A model generated the notes under the pieces. That model did not search any database, was not told the DNA's origin, and saw nothing but the letters and a program-made list of their open reading frames with translations. This document shows, piece by piece, positions 11,752 through 22,873 of a DNA stretch of 64,000 nucleotides. Source of the DNA: Grammothele lineata (Eukaryota; Basidiomycota; Agaricomycetes; Polyporales; Polyporaceae); contig NDFF03000043.1 of the NCBI GenBank assembly GCA_002150815.3, positions 248,001 to 312,000 on the forward strand, given 5' to 3'. Made by a program: the position numbers and the translations under genes. The stretch's first letter is position 1. Each line of letters opens with the position of its first letter.

Positions 11752-11807
11752 TGCTCTCCCACCCCTCCCCTGCCCCCAAGTTCGAGCCCCCCGACCAAGC
11801 CTTCGCC

Positions 11808-14125
11808 ATGTCGCTCCCCACCATCGTCCCCCTCCAAGACCCCCCAGCACCGTTACCGCCCCTCCCGCCCTCCACCCCCCGCTCGCTCACCCACAAACGC
11901 TCTACGCTCGCCACCCTCCCCGAGTCCTCGGAACCCATGTCCCCCACACAATCCCCCGATGTTCAGGCACAACAGCCCACCGAGCACGCACCAGATCCTC
12001 GCTCCGAATTCATCGAGCAGGTGTGTCCCCTATACCTACCTGCGCCGCTACTTCCTCTCGAATGTATCCTGACGGCTTTCCCCGTACATGCAGATATTCC
12101 AGAAAGTCGAAGAGGAGAGTGCACGTCGTGCGCACGAACAGCTCCTCGAAGAGGAGCGTTCGTCACGACCCACCACCGCGTCGTGTTCGCCCCCCTTGGC
12201 CTCAACACCCTTACCACCCGCCGCACCAGTAGCCATGTCCGTCGCGCGCGATCCCGCACGGGATCGCCGGAGAGGGAGCATCTCGGTCTCGCGTTTCGGC
12301 CAGGTGTGTGTTCCCTGCCCTCCTACTCGTCCCGCTTCCTGTCTCCTTGGGTTCCGCGGCCTGCGAATAGCTGCGTTTCTGGATATGGTGTGGTTGGGCA
12401 GTGTGGGGCAAGCGGCGGGGCAGCTGGCCCTTTGGGTTTCCGCGTCTGCAGCGCTCCGGGCTTCATTCGCCCAACCGCGTTCGCAGCGTTCCCCCGTCCG
12501 CGGCCCGTCTGGGGCATAATGGCCGGGATCGAACGTTGAACGTGTACTAGGGGACGCAGCTCGCGGTGGCGGCTGCGCGTCCGGCCCCGGGGGACCCCCC
12601 GTTGCCCTTGTCCTTGTCCTGTCCAGTGTCCTTCCCCGTCCCCCTCGTGACACGCGTCATTTGTGCGGCTCCCTTGGGACGTCGGCGATGACAGCGGCCC
12701 CAATACCGGCGCGTCTCTCGACGCCGCACGCGCAGCTCTGCACATCGCCGGCCCCTGTGTCGTGCCCTCGAGACGAGACGGGCTGCGACGCGTCGCGAGT
12801 GCGGTTGGAGGGCGTGGGGACCGCCCCGTTCGCCGCCTCCATCATCCTGGCGCGGGCGGTGTGCGTCGAGGGAAACGCGCATGTTCGGGCGCCTCGAGGG
12901 GGCGCTCGTTGTGGTTTTCCGAACTTCGCGGGTTGGGGGGTTTACGGAAGGCTAGGAGGTGTTTGTCGCCCCTCGACGTCCTTGCCCCTTGGGCCTCCTG
13001 CGGGAGACGAGCTGGCTATCTCTGACAGGGGTTGGCTTGGGCTGGCGTGGCGAAGGACGTTGTGGCAGGCAATCGGGACCGGTGGAAAGCCCCGCGTGCT
13101 CCGTGGACGCAGTGTGCCTGAGACGGCGAGCATGGATCATAACCATCGAACCTTGCCTTGGTCCCGCGCTCGTCCATCATGCTCTCGCTCGTCCGGGCAC
13201 CCGCAGGGGAGATCGTGCCTCGCGCCTGCAGCCAGGCACCGCGTACCACACGTCCGTCCCGCGCAGTGCGTGATGCGCGCCCCCGCACGTCCCCTCGCCC
13301 GTTCATTTTCTCCCAATTCTTCATTTCTATCTACATTATGTGCCTTCACGAGCTTCACAGCTGACCGATTCCGTATGTGCACAGGCGACAGACCTCTCGT
13401 CAGGCACGCACGAACACCCCGCCGACCTCGCCACGCGCCAAAACGCGCTCATCATCAACGCAGGCTCGACCGGCGCCTTCTACCAGGCGCAGAAGTACGC
13501 GGGCAGCGCGGACTCGTTCGCCTCGGACTCGGACGCGCACGGGCTCGGCTCCCCCGGGTTCGGCTTCACGGGCACGGGCACTGGGGCCCCTGCGTACAAT
13601 GGCTACCACGGCCACTACGACGACCACGCGGACGAGGAGCAGGTCACGCAGATGGAGACGATCGCGGGCAGGGTCTCGCTGGGCAAGGCGATGGGCCGCA
13701 CGATCGCAAGGAGGCTCTCGCGCGCGCGGACGCGCTCCCGGGACGTACTCGCTGTGCCGAACGGGCTCGTCATTGGGGTCTCTGTTGAGGAGGCGACGGT
13801 CGAAGCCGCGCACGAGGACGGGGCGGACGCGGAAAAGGCGGGGGAGAATAGCGAGATGCCGCGCACGCCGCTGGGCACGTCGTTCGTGTATGCGGACGCG
13901 GCTGTCCGGGAGGGATCGCGCTCACGGCGCTCGACGGTGAGCATGCCGCAGGCGCCGCCTGGGATCGTGGCGGCGGCGGCGCAGGAGCGCGCGGGCAGCG
14001 TGGCGGGCGCGAGAGAGGAGAAGAAGTCGTCGGCGCCGTCGACGTGGATGACGAAGGCGAGGGATATCACGCGCATGCTCCGTCGGAGAAGTCTCGCGGT
14101 CCTCCCCCCGAACTCGTCGCCGTGA
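11808..14125 (+). CDS. Fungal hypothetical protein, 387 aa, with an unusually long intron
   Basis: Three exons are supported: 11808-12020, 12094-12303 and 13385-14125, all joined in phase 0. Exon 1 is Pro/Ser-rich and ends with EFIEQ. Exon 2 has a charged, probably coiled segment (IFQKVEEESARRAHEQLLEEE) and RRGSISVSRFGQ, a possible basophilic kinase site. Exon 3 carries YQAQKYAGSADSFASDSDAHG, EEQVTQMETIAGRVSLGKAMG and a basic C-terminus (RMLRRRSLAVLP). I recognise no catalytic domain; it reads like a largely disordered cytoplasmic or membrane-peripheral protein. The second intron (12304-13384, 1081 nt) is about 15 times the local norm. It ends in a proper CTGAC...CACAG acceptor and may hide an exon or an insertion. 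Confidence 0.62.
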
Positions 14126-15779
14126 CCGTGGGCCGAGTCGGTTCCCCGAATTCTCCTTTCGCCCTTTCCTGCTCGCCAGTGCAAAATCTCGACATCCGCC
14201 GTCCTCCTCGTCTCGCTTGTTCGTTTGCTGTACATGCTGCTCCTGCCCGTCGTCCAACCCATAGACTTTCGTTTTCGCATCTCGCATCCTTACCTCGGCC
14301 TCCACCCTTGAGGCCTGTGGCCGCTCCGTCGTCCCACCTTGCCCCCACCCACCTTGCTTCCCCATCCTACTGCTGTGCCTCGCATGCTGCTTGACAACTT
14401 GCCCTTTCTGAACCTCATCCCGCGCCTTTTGGCCTCCCCGCGCTGTCGTTTCGCATTCGATGGAGGCCTTCCTCGGCACGTCGCGCTCCGCCCGCGCGCT
14501 GGCACCCTTTACACCTTCACCCGCTCCGCAATTGGGCTCCTGTCGTCCACTCGTCTCTCCTCCCCCTCTCCTTCGTCTGCTTTTCTCCCTCTCTCTGACT
14601 TGCCTCTCTATGACACGTTCCTCGCATCCGCACTATAGTTCACACCGCTCGCATCGTCGCATACTCTTAAGCATAAGCCCTCACCCCCGTACTACGTCTT
14701 CATCAAGTGTCTGCTGTACATTCATCACTCGTAGTACGCACCGTCGCTCGTCAAATCAACCAACTATATTTCGCATCTATTACGTTTGGTCTGTTGGACT
14801 TCAACACTGCATGACCGGGATTTTATGGTGGGTCGTGCCAGCAATACGAGCGTGCAAGACTCTTTGACTTTCATTTCTATGAGCAGTGAGGCTGACGTAA
14901 CCCTCGTGTCACAGGAACAACACTGAAGGCATGTGCATTAGTGATGGATTGCCACCACGTTCACATAATCCTGCAAACAATATTTCTGTGCCAGTCTCTT
15001 AAATCGCGGATGCATATATGCGCACTAGTAACTGGAGTCGCCGCCTTCACGCTACGTCATGGCGCTTCTCGGATTGGAACTCTGAACGTCAAGATGGCCA
15101 CACCTGTCCGATCCGGCGCCCTTGTGAGGTCGCTTCGACCACGACCATCGACCGCCCTCGCCAACCTCGATCTGAACGGAGCAGATGCGCTTTTGAAAAC
15201 TACGTATGTGGTCGCATCTACGAGTCCATGAATAGACTTTGACTGATTTCCATGCAAGACGCCCCGCAGTCCACGTGCTTCCTGTCTAACTCAGACCAAC
15301 GGAGGGAGGATTTGGTGTCCCATCGCGCCTGCTAATCTTTTCAGAGCAGCACACTACGCTCTTATCATCCACCTCGCGGTGTCCGCGAAGATGCTGGTGT
15401 CCTAAAGACCCTCGGCAAAAGGTCATGTCCCCGAGGACCGGAATTTATTCTGAATAGCAGCCGTGTTTAAACGCTGCCTCTACGGCCGTATGTATTACAA
15501 GGGCGCTCTGGCTGAACAGAAAGACTGATCGGAAAATCCACCTTCCCACCATTCGCTGTAGAATGACGTCCGCCCGGTACCGAAGGAGTTTCCCTGTGTA
15601 GGCGAGGCCTTGCCGTGAAACCTATAAAGGTGCAATGGGGACATTCCATTTCAGCTTTTCACCCTTGTACCCTCCTACTTCGCATTGTGGACTCCATACG
15701 TAATTGGTATGTTGTCCTCAATACGGGTTATTGGAAACCACACTGATCGCTGTACCAGGCCCTCGTCTTCAAGAGCGAC
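14126..15779. other. Intergenic, no gene seen
   Basis: Pyrimidine-rich 3' flank to about 14640, then about 1.1 kb without a supportable gene. The last part is the promoter side of the F-box gene at 15780. Confidence 0.45.
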
Positions 15780-17324
15780 ATGGCAGCGACCAACGTTATG
15801 TTCTGCATCGACATTCTCGAGTCTATCCTGGAGCACCTCTCGCCAGGGCCGTTGCCCATAGATGACGAGCTCTTTCCGGCTGAAGTAGAACGCAAGACAC
15901 GCCAACGCTCCCTCGCCAGTATGGCACGCGTATGTAAGGCTGTTTCCGACACCGCCCTAGACGTTCTCTGGAGCGTAGTGGATGACATCACGCATGTGCT
16001 TCGTATCCTTGTCCCGAACAACGAGCGGTTGAACGTACACGTGAGTGTCTATCATCGGTCTTGAGCGTGCTTAGTACTCATATCAAACCGTTTCTAGTCA
16101 TTGGCTAGCTACATCCGGGGAGAAGCATGGGTGCGCTTCCAGCAATACGCATCCCGCATCCGGGAGTTACGTATAGGCACCGACGTCCAGGACAGTACGG
16201 TCTGGGAAGCGCTCGCACAACGTTCGTCCGGCGACCTCCTATTCCCCCGTCTACGACGACTACACGACCTAGAGGTTCGCAGTCTCGGATCGAGGAAGGT
16301 AGATCTCCTCCTCACACCCACTCTCAAGCATCTCGCTCTACACATCCTCCCAGGCAACGCGACGGACGCAGCGCCACAGGAGGTATCCGTAATTTTCGGG
16401 CAGCTAAAAAGCCTCGACATCACGCAAGGAAGCCCGCGCACATATCACCTCGAGGCATCAGAGCGAATCCCGTTTTGGGAGCTACGTCAGCTCAAAGTCA
16501 TACGGGTCCATCATCGACTGGTCCTCGTACCCCCGATCCTCCACTCCCTGGCCTCGTTCGAGCATCTTCATACCCTTTCCCTATGCTTCGTGCTTTCCGC
16601 CCCGTCCTACCAACACTTCCAATGCGTCGGCTTTCCTGCCCTGCGCGACCTCACCCTCATCGCGCCGACCCATGACCATATTGTCCGGTTTCTGACTGCG
16701 ACGGCTCCTCTCAAACGTCTGCAGCACTTGAGTATCCACTCCGAGCAATTCGCGGAAGCCTCGCCCTACCTCGTACGTCACCGACTGCGCACCATGTGTA
16801 CCACATTCCCGCTATCTCTACGAAGCCTTCACCTCAAGCTGACTCGAGGAAACTGCGAACCAGACCCTCGGCTCGACTTCAACGAGCTCTTGGGGCCTTT
16901 GGTATCCATGTCCGAGCTACGTACGCTCAGAATACGCTGCGAGAACATGGCTGTTCGTCTTCGTGATGAGGACTTAGGTTCTATCGCAAGCGCATGGCCG
17001 GGGCTTCACACGCTCGAACTAGCAGTCTACGCTGGAAACATCCTCAGCAAACAGAGTGCCCTTGTGACTGCATATTCTGACAGTACCATCCCACTCACGG
17101 CACCATCTCTTCTCACTTTCGTGCGCGCCCATCCCTGCCTCACGTACCTTGCACTTCCTCGCCTCGCGTTTGGTACCGAAATTGGCAAGGATATGGACGA
17201 GATAGGACTCACGATACGTAGACCCGAACACAGAAGGCTGGGCAGCGATGCAGCATGGGCTATTTCCGGCCTGGGTGAGGACGGTTCCCTCGAATACTTG
17301 ATGATGTGGAGGCGGAAAACTTGA
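15780..17324 (+). CDS. F-box/LRR-like protein, 495 aa (tandem copy 1)
   Basis: Probable SCF ubiquitin-ligase adaptor. Exons are 15780-16040 and 16098-17324, with a 57-nt GTGAGT...TTCTAG intron in phase 0. The F-box-like N-terminus (IDILESILEHLSPGPL, then RQRSLASMARVCKAVSDTALDVLW) is followed by WVRFQQYASRIRELR, the signature that starts the repeat region in all four related copies. Leucine-rich strands then run through about 350 residues (LKHLALHIL, LRDLTLI, LQHLSIHS, LRTLRIRC, LHTLELAVYA). It is the most diverged of the four copies: the intron sits at the same place but uses a standard donor, and the C-terminal RFAERHPLLERLVLP block is replaced by FVRAHPCLTYLALPRL. The substrate cannot be inferred. 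Confidence 0.82.
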
Positions 17325-17770
17325 GGGGCTAGCGAGCTTCAGTTTATGCGAGAGAGATAATTTCGGTAACTACAATGAGAATGCTAAATAATCATTGGGT
17401 TCGAGGGAAGTATTGACTTGTCCGATGTTTCCTTGCAATTTACGTGCAAGTGGAGTCGATCTCTCGTCCTATGGTCGGTACGCATATAGACGCCAAGACG
17501 CGTTACGACGCGTGTCGCAACGCGACCTAACGCGACGCGTCGCGTCGAGCGCCAGGAAGAGACGCCGACAGCGACCTTCGTCTCCGACCGTCATCTAAGT
17601 ACTTACAGCTTTGGGGATCTCCCCTCAGTCATTCCCGCTCAAAGGTCCTTCCATGGTCTTTTGGTGAAAATTCCTATCGAGATGTAAGCATGCCACGTCA
17701 CATACGCTCGAAGTTGTCTCATCAATCTTGTCCTCGCACAAACTTGACGATAGTTCGGTCTGAGATTATC
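17325..17770. other. Intergenic between F-box copies 1 and 2
   Basis: Holds the 27-bp repeat at 17487-17513 and a run of ACGCGT/GCGACGCG words to about 17550, about 220-280 bp before the next ATG. Confidence 0.5.
17487..17513 (+). repeat. 27-bp repeat with paired ACGCGT/GACGCGT words, copy 1
   Basis: Matches 19734-19760 in 26 of 27 bases. It ends 257 bp before the ATG of F-box copy 2. ACGCGT is the core of the yeast MCB (MluI cell-cycle box) element, so a regulatory role is possible but unproven. Confidence 0.75.
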
Positions 17771-19499
17771 ATGGCTGCCGCCTACGTGGTCTCCAAATCT
17801 TCATTTCCTCAAGAGGTTATTTTTGAGATCTTTGAATGGCTCGATCCCGGTAGCGTTGACCCCGACGCGCGCCCAAGAGAACGTGTTGAAAGGCGAAGAC
17901 GCCAGCGGGCGCTCGCACGGTTGGCTCGCACTTGCCAGGTCTTTACCGACCCGGCTTTGAACGTCTTGTGGCGAGTGGTGGACGACCTGGTTACGACATT
18001 GTCTTTGTTGCCCGGGTTTAAGTTTGCCCCTACCGAGCATCATTATGTTGGTGTACCTGTGTCGTTGTGTTCGTACTGAGATGCTGACGTACGTCAATCA
18101 GACTCTCCGCGTCGACCCTACAGAACAGGAATGGGCTCGCTTCCAGCAGTACGCGGGGCGCGTGCGGGAGCTGCATACCATGTCAATGGACCCATACCAT
18201 CCCAATAATACTCGACGGATCACAGCATCTACGTGGACTTTCTTGCAAAGACGCATGTCATATGGGCAAGGGCTCTTTCCCCGCTTGCTCCATTTCGATG
18301 GGCTCGACATAGGAATGGGTGCACCTGGACGCATCATATTACTTTCACCCTCCATTCGGCACCTGACAATCAAAATGCACAGAGCGCACATAGAGGAAGA
18401 AAACGAAATTGCCGGCATGATGGCCAGCATCGTGCTCAAGACGACTATTCCTCACTTAACCAGCCTTCGGGTTGTTTTTAATGGCATCGGACCTGCCCCC
18501 AAGAAAATGATGTTCCCTTACGAGCAATTGGCACACCTTGAGGTCCTCACAGTCACACAACGCGTAAGCGTTGATGAACCTTTCCTCGCTGCACTAGCGG
18601 CCTTCCCTCGATTACGCAAGCTGGAGCTCTGGATGACGTCGAACCTCCCTAACGGAACGAATTTCGACTTCCAGGCGGGCTTCGACAAACTGAGTGACTT
18701 ACGCATCGCTGGCACTACCGAGAGCCTGTCTCGATTTCTGTCTACTGTCTCGCCTACTCATCTCACGTCACTCTCCCTTCATTTGCGCAATACGACTACC
18801 GGGATACAACAGGACGACCGCGTTCGCCATATGCAGTCGTGCATATCTCACCTCAGCCACGCCAGGACTCCACGCTTCAGTCTTGTCTACAGTACAGAAG
18901 AGGATTTCAACCGGAACGTCAAAAAGGATTTCGCGCGTGTGCTCTCCCTTGACTTTCTCACTCACGTTACGGTCCGGGTTGAGCGCGCCAGCTACCTCCC
19001 TTCATTCGGCAATAAGCGGCTCACCAAATTCACCGATGCGGCCTGGCCACATCTACGGGAATTCGAATTCAGCGTTGGCGCCGTAACAGACACGAAGATC
19101 GACCCCGATGATCGTCACTGCCTCCCTTCTCCATATATCCTCGCGCGCTTTGCGGAGCGCCATCCACTCCTCGAGCGACTCGTGCTTCCAGCCATCGACC
19201 TCGGCGAACCCGACACGGGTATCTATGTAGCCCCCGAGAAGATGTTCGGCCGAGTGCTGAAGTCCCCCTTGCCCACGCACAATCTGCAAGTACTCAAAGT
19301 GTGCATTGTTGAGGATGTGCCAACCCAGCGGCTTCGTGCGTTCGCGACGTACATCGACAAACTCTTTCCAAACTTGGACCTGGACGAAGAGATGCGCTCG
19401 TCGCGGCTGATGCTGGGTGCCTTCGATCACTGGTGGGACGTAGAGCAGTTTTTGTTTGCGATCAGGACGGGGCGGAAGGGTACGCATCACATAAGGTGA
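17771..19499 (+). CDS. F-box/LRR-like protein, 557 aa (tandem copy 2)
   Basis: Probable SCF adaptor. Exons are 17771-18046 and 18102-19499. The 55-nt intron starts with the unusual donor GTTGGTGTAC, at the same codon boundary as GTAGGTGCC in copy 3 and GTCGGTGCC in the left-edge gene. The F-box-like region reads FPQEVIFEIFEWLDPGS...RALARLARTCQVFTDPALNVLW, then TLRVDPTEQEWARFQQYAGRVRELH, then leucine-rich strands (LEVLTVTQ, LRKLELWM, LSDLRIAG, LTSLSLHLRN) and a conserved end block RFAERHPLLERLVLPAIDLGEP. An upstream in-frame ATG at 17690 would add 27 residues with no family match, so 17771 was preferred. It is closest to copy 3 and the left-edge gene. Confidence 0.87.
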
Positions 19500-19985
19500 A
19501 GACGAGACGACGGGCCGCGGTATTGGTCGGATATGGACGAGTGTCTCGTACCTCCGAGTCATTTTGCTTCATTACTCAATAATGCACGTTCGATACTGCC
19601 TATCCGACTTTCCCCCATTCTTTTCCAACGGTTTGGATTGTCTCATTCTCTCCCGTCGATATATTGTACGCTCGTTTCGCCTCGCAACTTCTTTCTCGCG
19701 CGGGGTTCAGAGCTTAATTTGAGCACTCTTATTTAGACGCCAAGACGCGTCACGACGCGTCAGACAGCGTGGACAAGCGCGCAAGGCCTTTGTTTCCTAA
19801 GCTCTTCATGGTGGTGGTCGCATACGCCCCCAGGTGACACACGACCTCCGACTATCTTGCACTCAACAAGGACCCGGCACTCAAATCAGTACAGGATAAT
19901 TTCACTTGTACGCGTGTCACGGTTTAGACACTAAGTAGTACGAATACTCATTGTTACCACTCTACTAGGCCAATTTTGGAGCACT
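19500..19985. other. Intergenic between F-box copies 2 and 3
   Basis: Holds the second 27-bp repeat (19734-19760) about 225 bp before the next ATG. Nothing else is recognised. Confidence 0.5.
19734..19760 (+). repeat. 27-bp repeat with paired ACGCGT/GACGCGT words, copy 2
   Basis: Single mismatch to 17487-17513. The similar distance to the downstream F-box ATG suggests it was duplicated with the gene, or kept as a promoter element. Confidence 0.75.
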
Positions 19986-21748
19986 ATGACTGCCACGTCC
20001 GAGTCCGCCGAGGCCTTTCAAACGCCTTTTCCTCAGGAGATCCTTTCGGAGATCTTTGGACACCTCGATCCCGGGCGCCCCGACGGGGATGCGGGTTCGA
20101 GATGGCGCGTACAAAGGCGAGTGCGGCAGCGCACACTCGCCCGCCTAGCACGCACTTGTCATGCGTTCAGCGGTCCCGCTCTCAACGTCTTATGGCGCGT
20201 TGTGGATAGCTTGGCTACGTTGCTTTCCATATTTCCCAGCTTTCAGTTCGTGAATGGGAGCCACTACGTAGGTGCCACTTGTCCAAGCATGCGCTCTTTT
20301 TTACTCGAAGCTCATCAGTATGCCCTTGGGATCAGACTCTCCGCAGCGACCCTACGGAAACGGAATGGGCTCGGTTCGAGCGGTACGCACGGCACGTTCG
20401 GGAGCTCCACACGGACGCATCGTGTGTCAAGCCGGCACCGCCTATCGAAGAATCCATGTGGATGTTCCTGCAAAGGCACCTGCCTCGCGGACAAGGGCTC
20501 CTCCCTCGTTTACTGCATCTTGATGCACTTGACGTGGGAGGAAGCTTTGCTGGCCGTATCGCCTTGCTCTCGCCCTCTCTCCGGCACATCACAATCAAAA
20601 CCCATAGCACATTGGGAGATCAATCAGTCGCGAAAGTCATGGTCGACATCACGCTGAGGAATATAGTGCCCCACTTAACCAGCCTCCACATTCGCTGCAA
20701 CCATGCCCCGGACCTTAGCTCAACATTGTTTCCCTACGAGCAACTGGCACACCTGGAGGTACTCCATATTGCGTCTCAAGTATCCGTCAATTGGCCCTTC
20801 CTTGCTGCGCTAGTGGCTTTTCCTCGGCTACGCAAGCTGGATATCTCAATACGAGTTGAACAACTCAATATCGGAACGGAGGTGGTCGTTCCAGCAGGCT
20901 TTAAGACGCTCAGGGATTTGCGGCTCAGCGGCTCACCCTATGACCTTGACTACTTCTTACTCGAAACGTCACCTCCTCATCTTATCTCGCTCTCACTGTC
21001 AGTGCGCAATGTCGATGGGCCAGGAGCCGAGATCGTGCACCACCTCCAGTCTTGCATATCTCATCTCTCACGCACCAAGATCCCACGCTTCGCTCTCGCG
21101 TTCAATTCTTTGGCATACGGTCTTCCCGACATCGGAGAAATCCTCATATGCGCACTTTCCTTCGACTTCCTCACCCACATCTCGGTACAGATTGACAGCC
21201 TTTTGGAGCCGCTTCCCATTCGCAACGCCACACTCCATGCTTTCGCAGTCGCATGGCCACTCTTGCGCGAGTTCGAGTTCGCCATTCGTGACCCCGACGT
21301 TGACGAGGACGTGCTCGCAATGGACGACCTCCCCACTGCAGATCTCCTCGTGCGCTTCGCGGAACGCCATCCCCTTCTCGAACGGCTCGTACTTCCGTTC
21401 ATCGACCTCGGTCCACCCGATTTGGACCCAGACGAAGTTGTACCCCCGGACATGATCTTCGGCCAGCTCAAGGAGGCCCCGGTGCTCGTTCACAGCCTGC
21501 GCTCGCTCCAGGTGTCCATCGTTGAGGACGTGCCGGCCCCTCGTCTGCGCGCGCTCGCAATGCTCATCGACAGATTGTTCCCGAACCTGGACTTGGAGGA
21601 GGTGGAATATCCGCGGGGAATGCTCGAGAAGTACGGTCACTGGTGTCGGGTCGAGCAGTTGTTGCTCGCCTTGAGGATCGGGCGCACCGGCGCGCATCGC
21701 GTCGGGAAGTTGGAGCACACAACCGAGCACGGACTGGGTTTGCCTTGA
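19986..21748 (+). CDS. F-box/LRR-like protein, 564 aa (tandem copy 3)
   Basis: Probable SCF adaptor. Exons are 19986-20267 and 20336-21748, with a 68-nt intron (GTAGGTGCC donor, ATCAG acceptor, phase 0). F-box-like FPQEILSEIFGHLDPGRP...RTLARLARTCHAFSGPALNVLW, then TLRSDPTETEWARFERYARHVRELH, leucine-rich strands (LEVLHIASQ, LRKLDISIR, LRDLRLSG, LISLSLSVRN), SCISHLSRTKIPRFALAF and the end block RFAERHPLLERLVLPFIDLGPPD. The frame is intact throughout, which makes it the best reference for locating the frameshift in the left-edge copy. Confidence 0.88.
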
Positions 21749-22873
21749 AGGTGATCCCTACTGCGGAAGAGTGAGATCAAAGCACCGACCGCCGCCGCGC
21801 CTCACGACGTGCGGTTCAAACGAGTAGCTACACCAAAATGCGAAGGGAGGATCACACAGCGAGGACCGCATCGTGGTGAAAGAAGACGAGCACGGGAGTT
21901 CCTTGTCACGCTCTCAACGCATCTTACGCCAATGCACCCAACCATCGAACCGGTTGTTCCCGGAACAAGCCCCATTTTCAAGTATCAAGGTACTCGTCGC
22001 GGAGGGTGCCCCTCGTTCTGATGGAGGTAGGATGGCATGAGGCAGGCGGTCACACAAGCGTTGAACGCATGACGTACATCCAATGTCCCTCAACGTTCTG
22101 CGCCATTTGATGGCCGTCGGCGACACCGTCTCGCTGTACAATACTTTGGAAAAGTATAATGTCTTGGGTAACAACAAGGATTCGAAGGACGTATATAGTC
22201 CAACTGCTCCTTGTATTGTTTGGCTTACGCACATGTAATTCTCCATCTTACGTCGACGCCAAAGCCTGCGTGACGACCGGTCTGAAACAAGCGAGCAGGA
22301 AAGGCTGGTACGTGACGTACATTTATTACATAGTCCATGTGTCTCCCCGCATTCAACGAGAGCATAATGGGGCGCGACCCTCCACCCATTGTGCCTACGA
22401 ATGGGTTGCGGTGCATCCTGGTCTGCTGGTGCACCGGTTGTAACCTTCGAGGAGCGTTCGAGACTTGTCTCCAGCACATTCGAAGATAGTTTGGTCATAA
22501 GAAAGCCATAGCGAGTCCTGCGATGGTCGTGGTCAGAGGGCAAGGCATGGAGAGACGCCAACGCAGTGAGGTGCTGCAGCGCTGCTCCTCCATCCTTGTA
22601 CTCCTCCCACCACCATGCCCCGTCCTCGAAGGCTTTTCAGCGGCTTCCGATGCTCGTCTGCTTCTTCTCGACTTCTGTCCGTGTACATAACGCCCGCGCA
22701 GCCAGACAACGTGGGCTTTTTGTGACCCTTCTTTGACGCATTCCGGTCGCGGGGCATGCGGCCGACACGTGTAGTTAGCCGAGCGCGACAGACGATGGGA
22801 GATTCGGCCAGACTATATCTCTGGCGCAGCCCCGTCGGACGACCCTCGAGTTTCCCTTCCCCACTCCCCCACC
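21749..22873. other. Intergenic, no gene seen
   Basis: A 215-residue minus-strand open frame (21914-22561) has no family character. No repeat or RNA gene was recognised. Confidence 0.45.

Noticed and set aside
21914..22561. 215-residue minus-strand frame
   Set aside because: No family similarity and codon use unlike the neighbouring genes.
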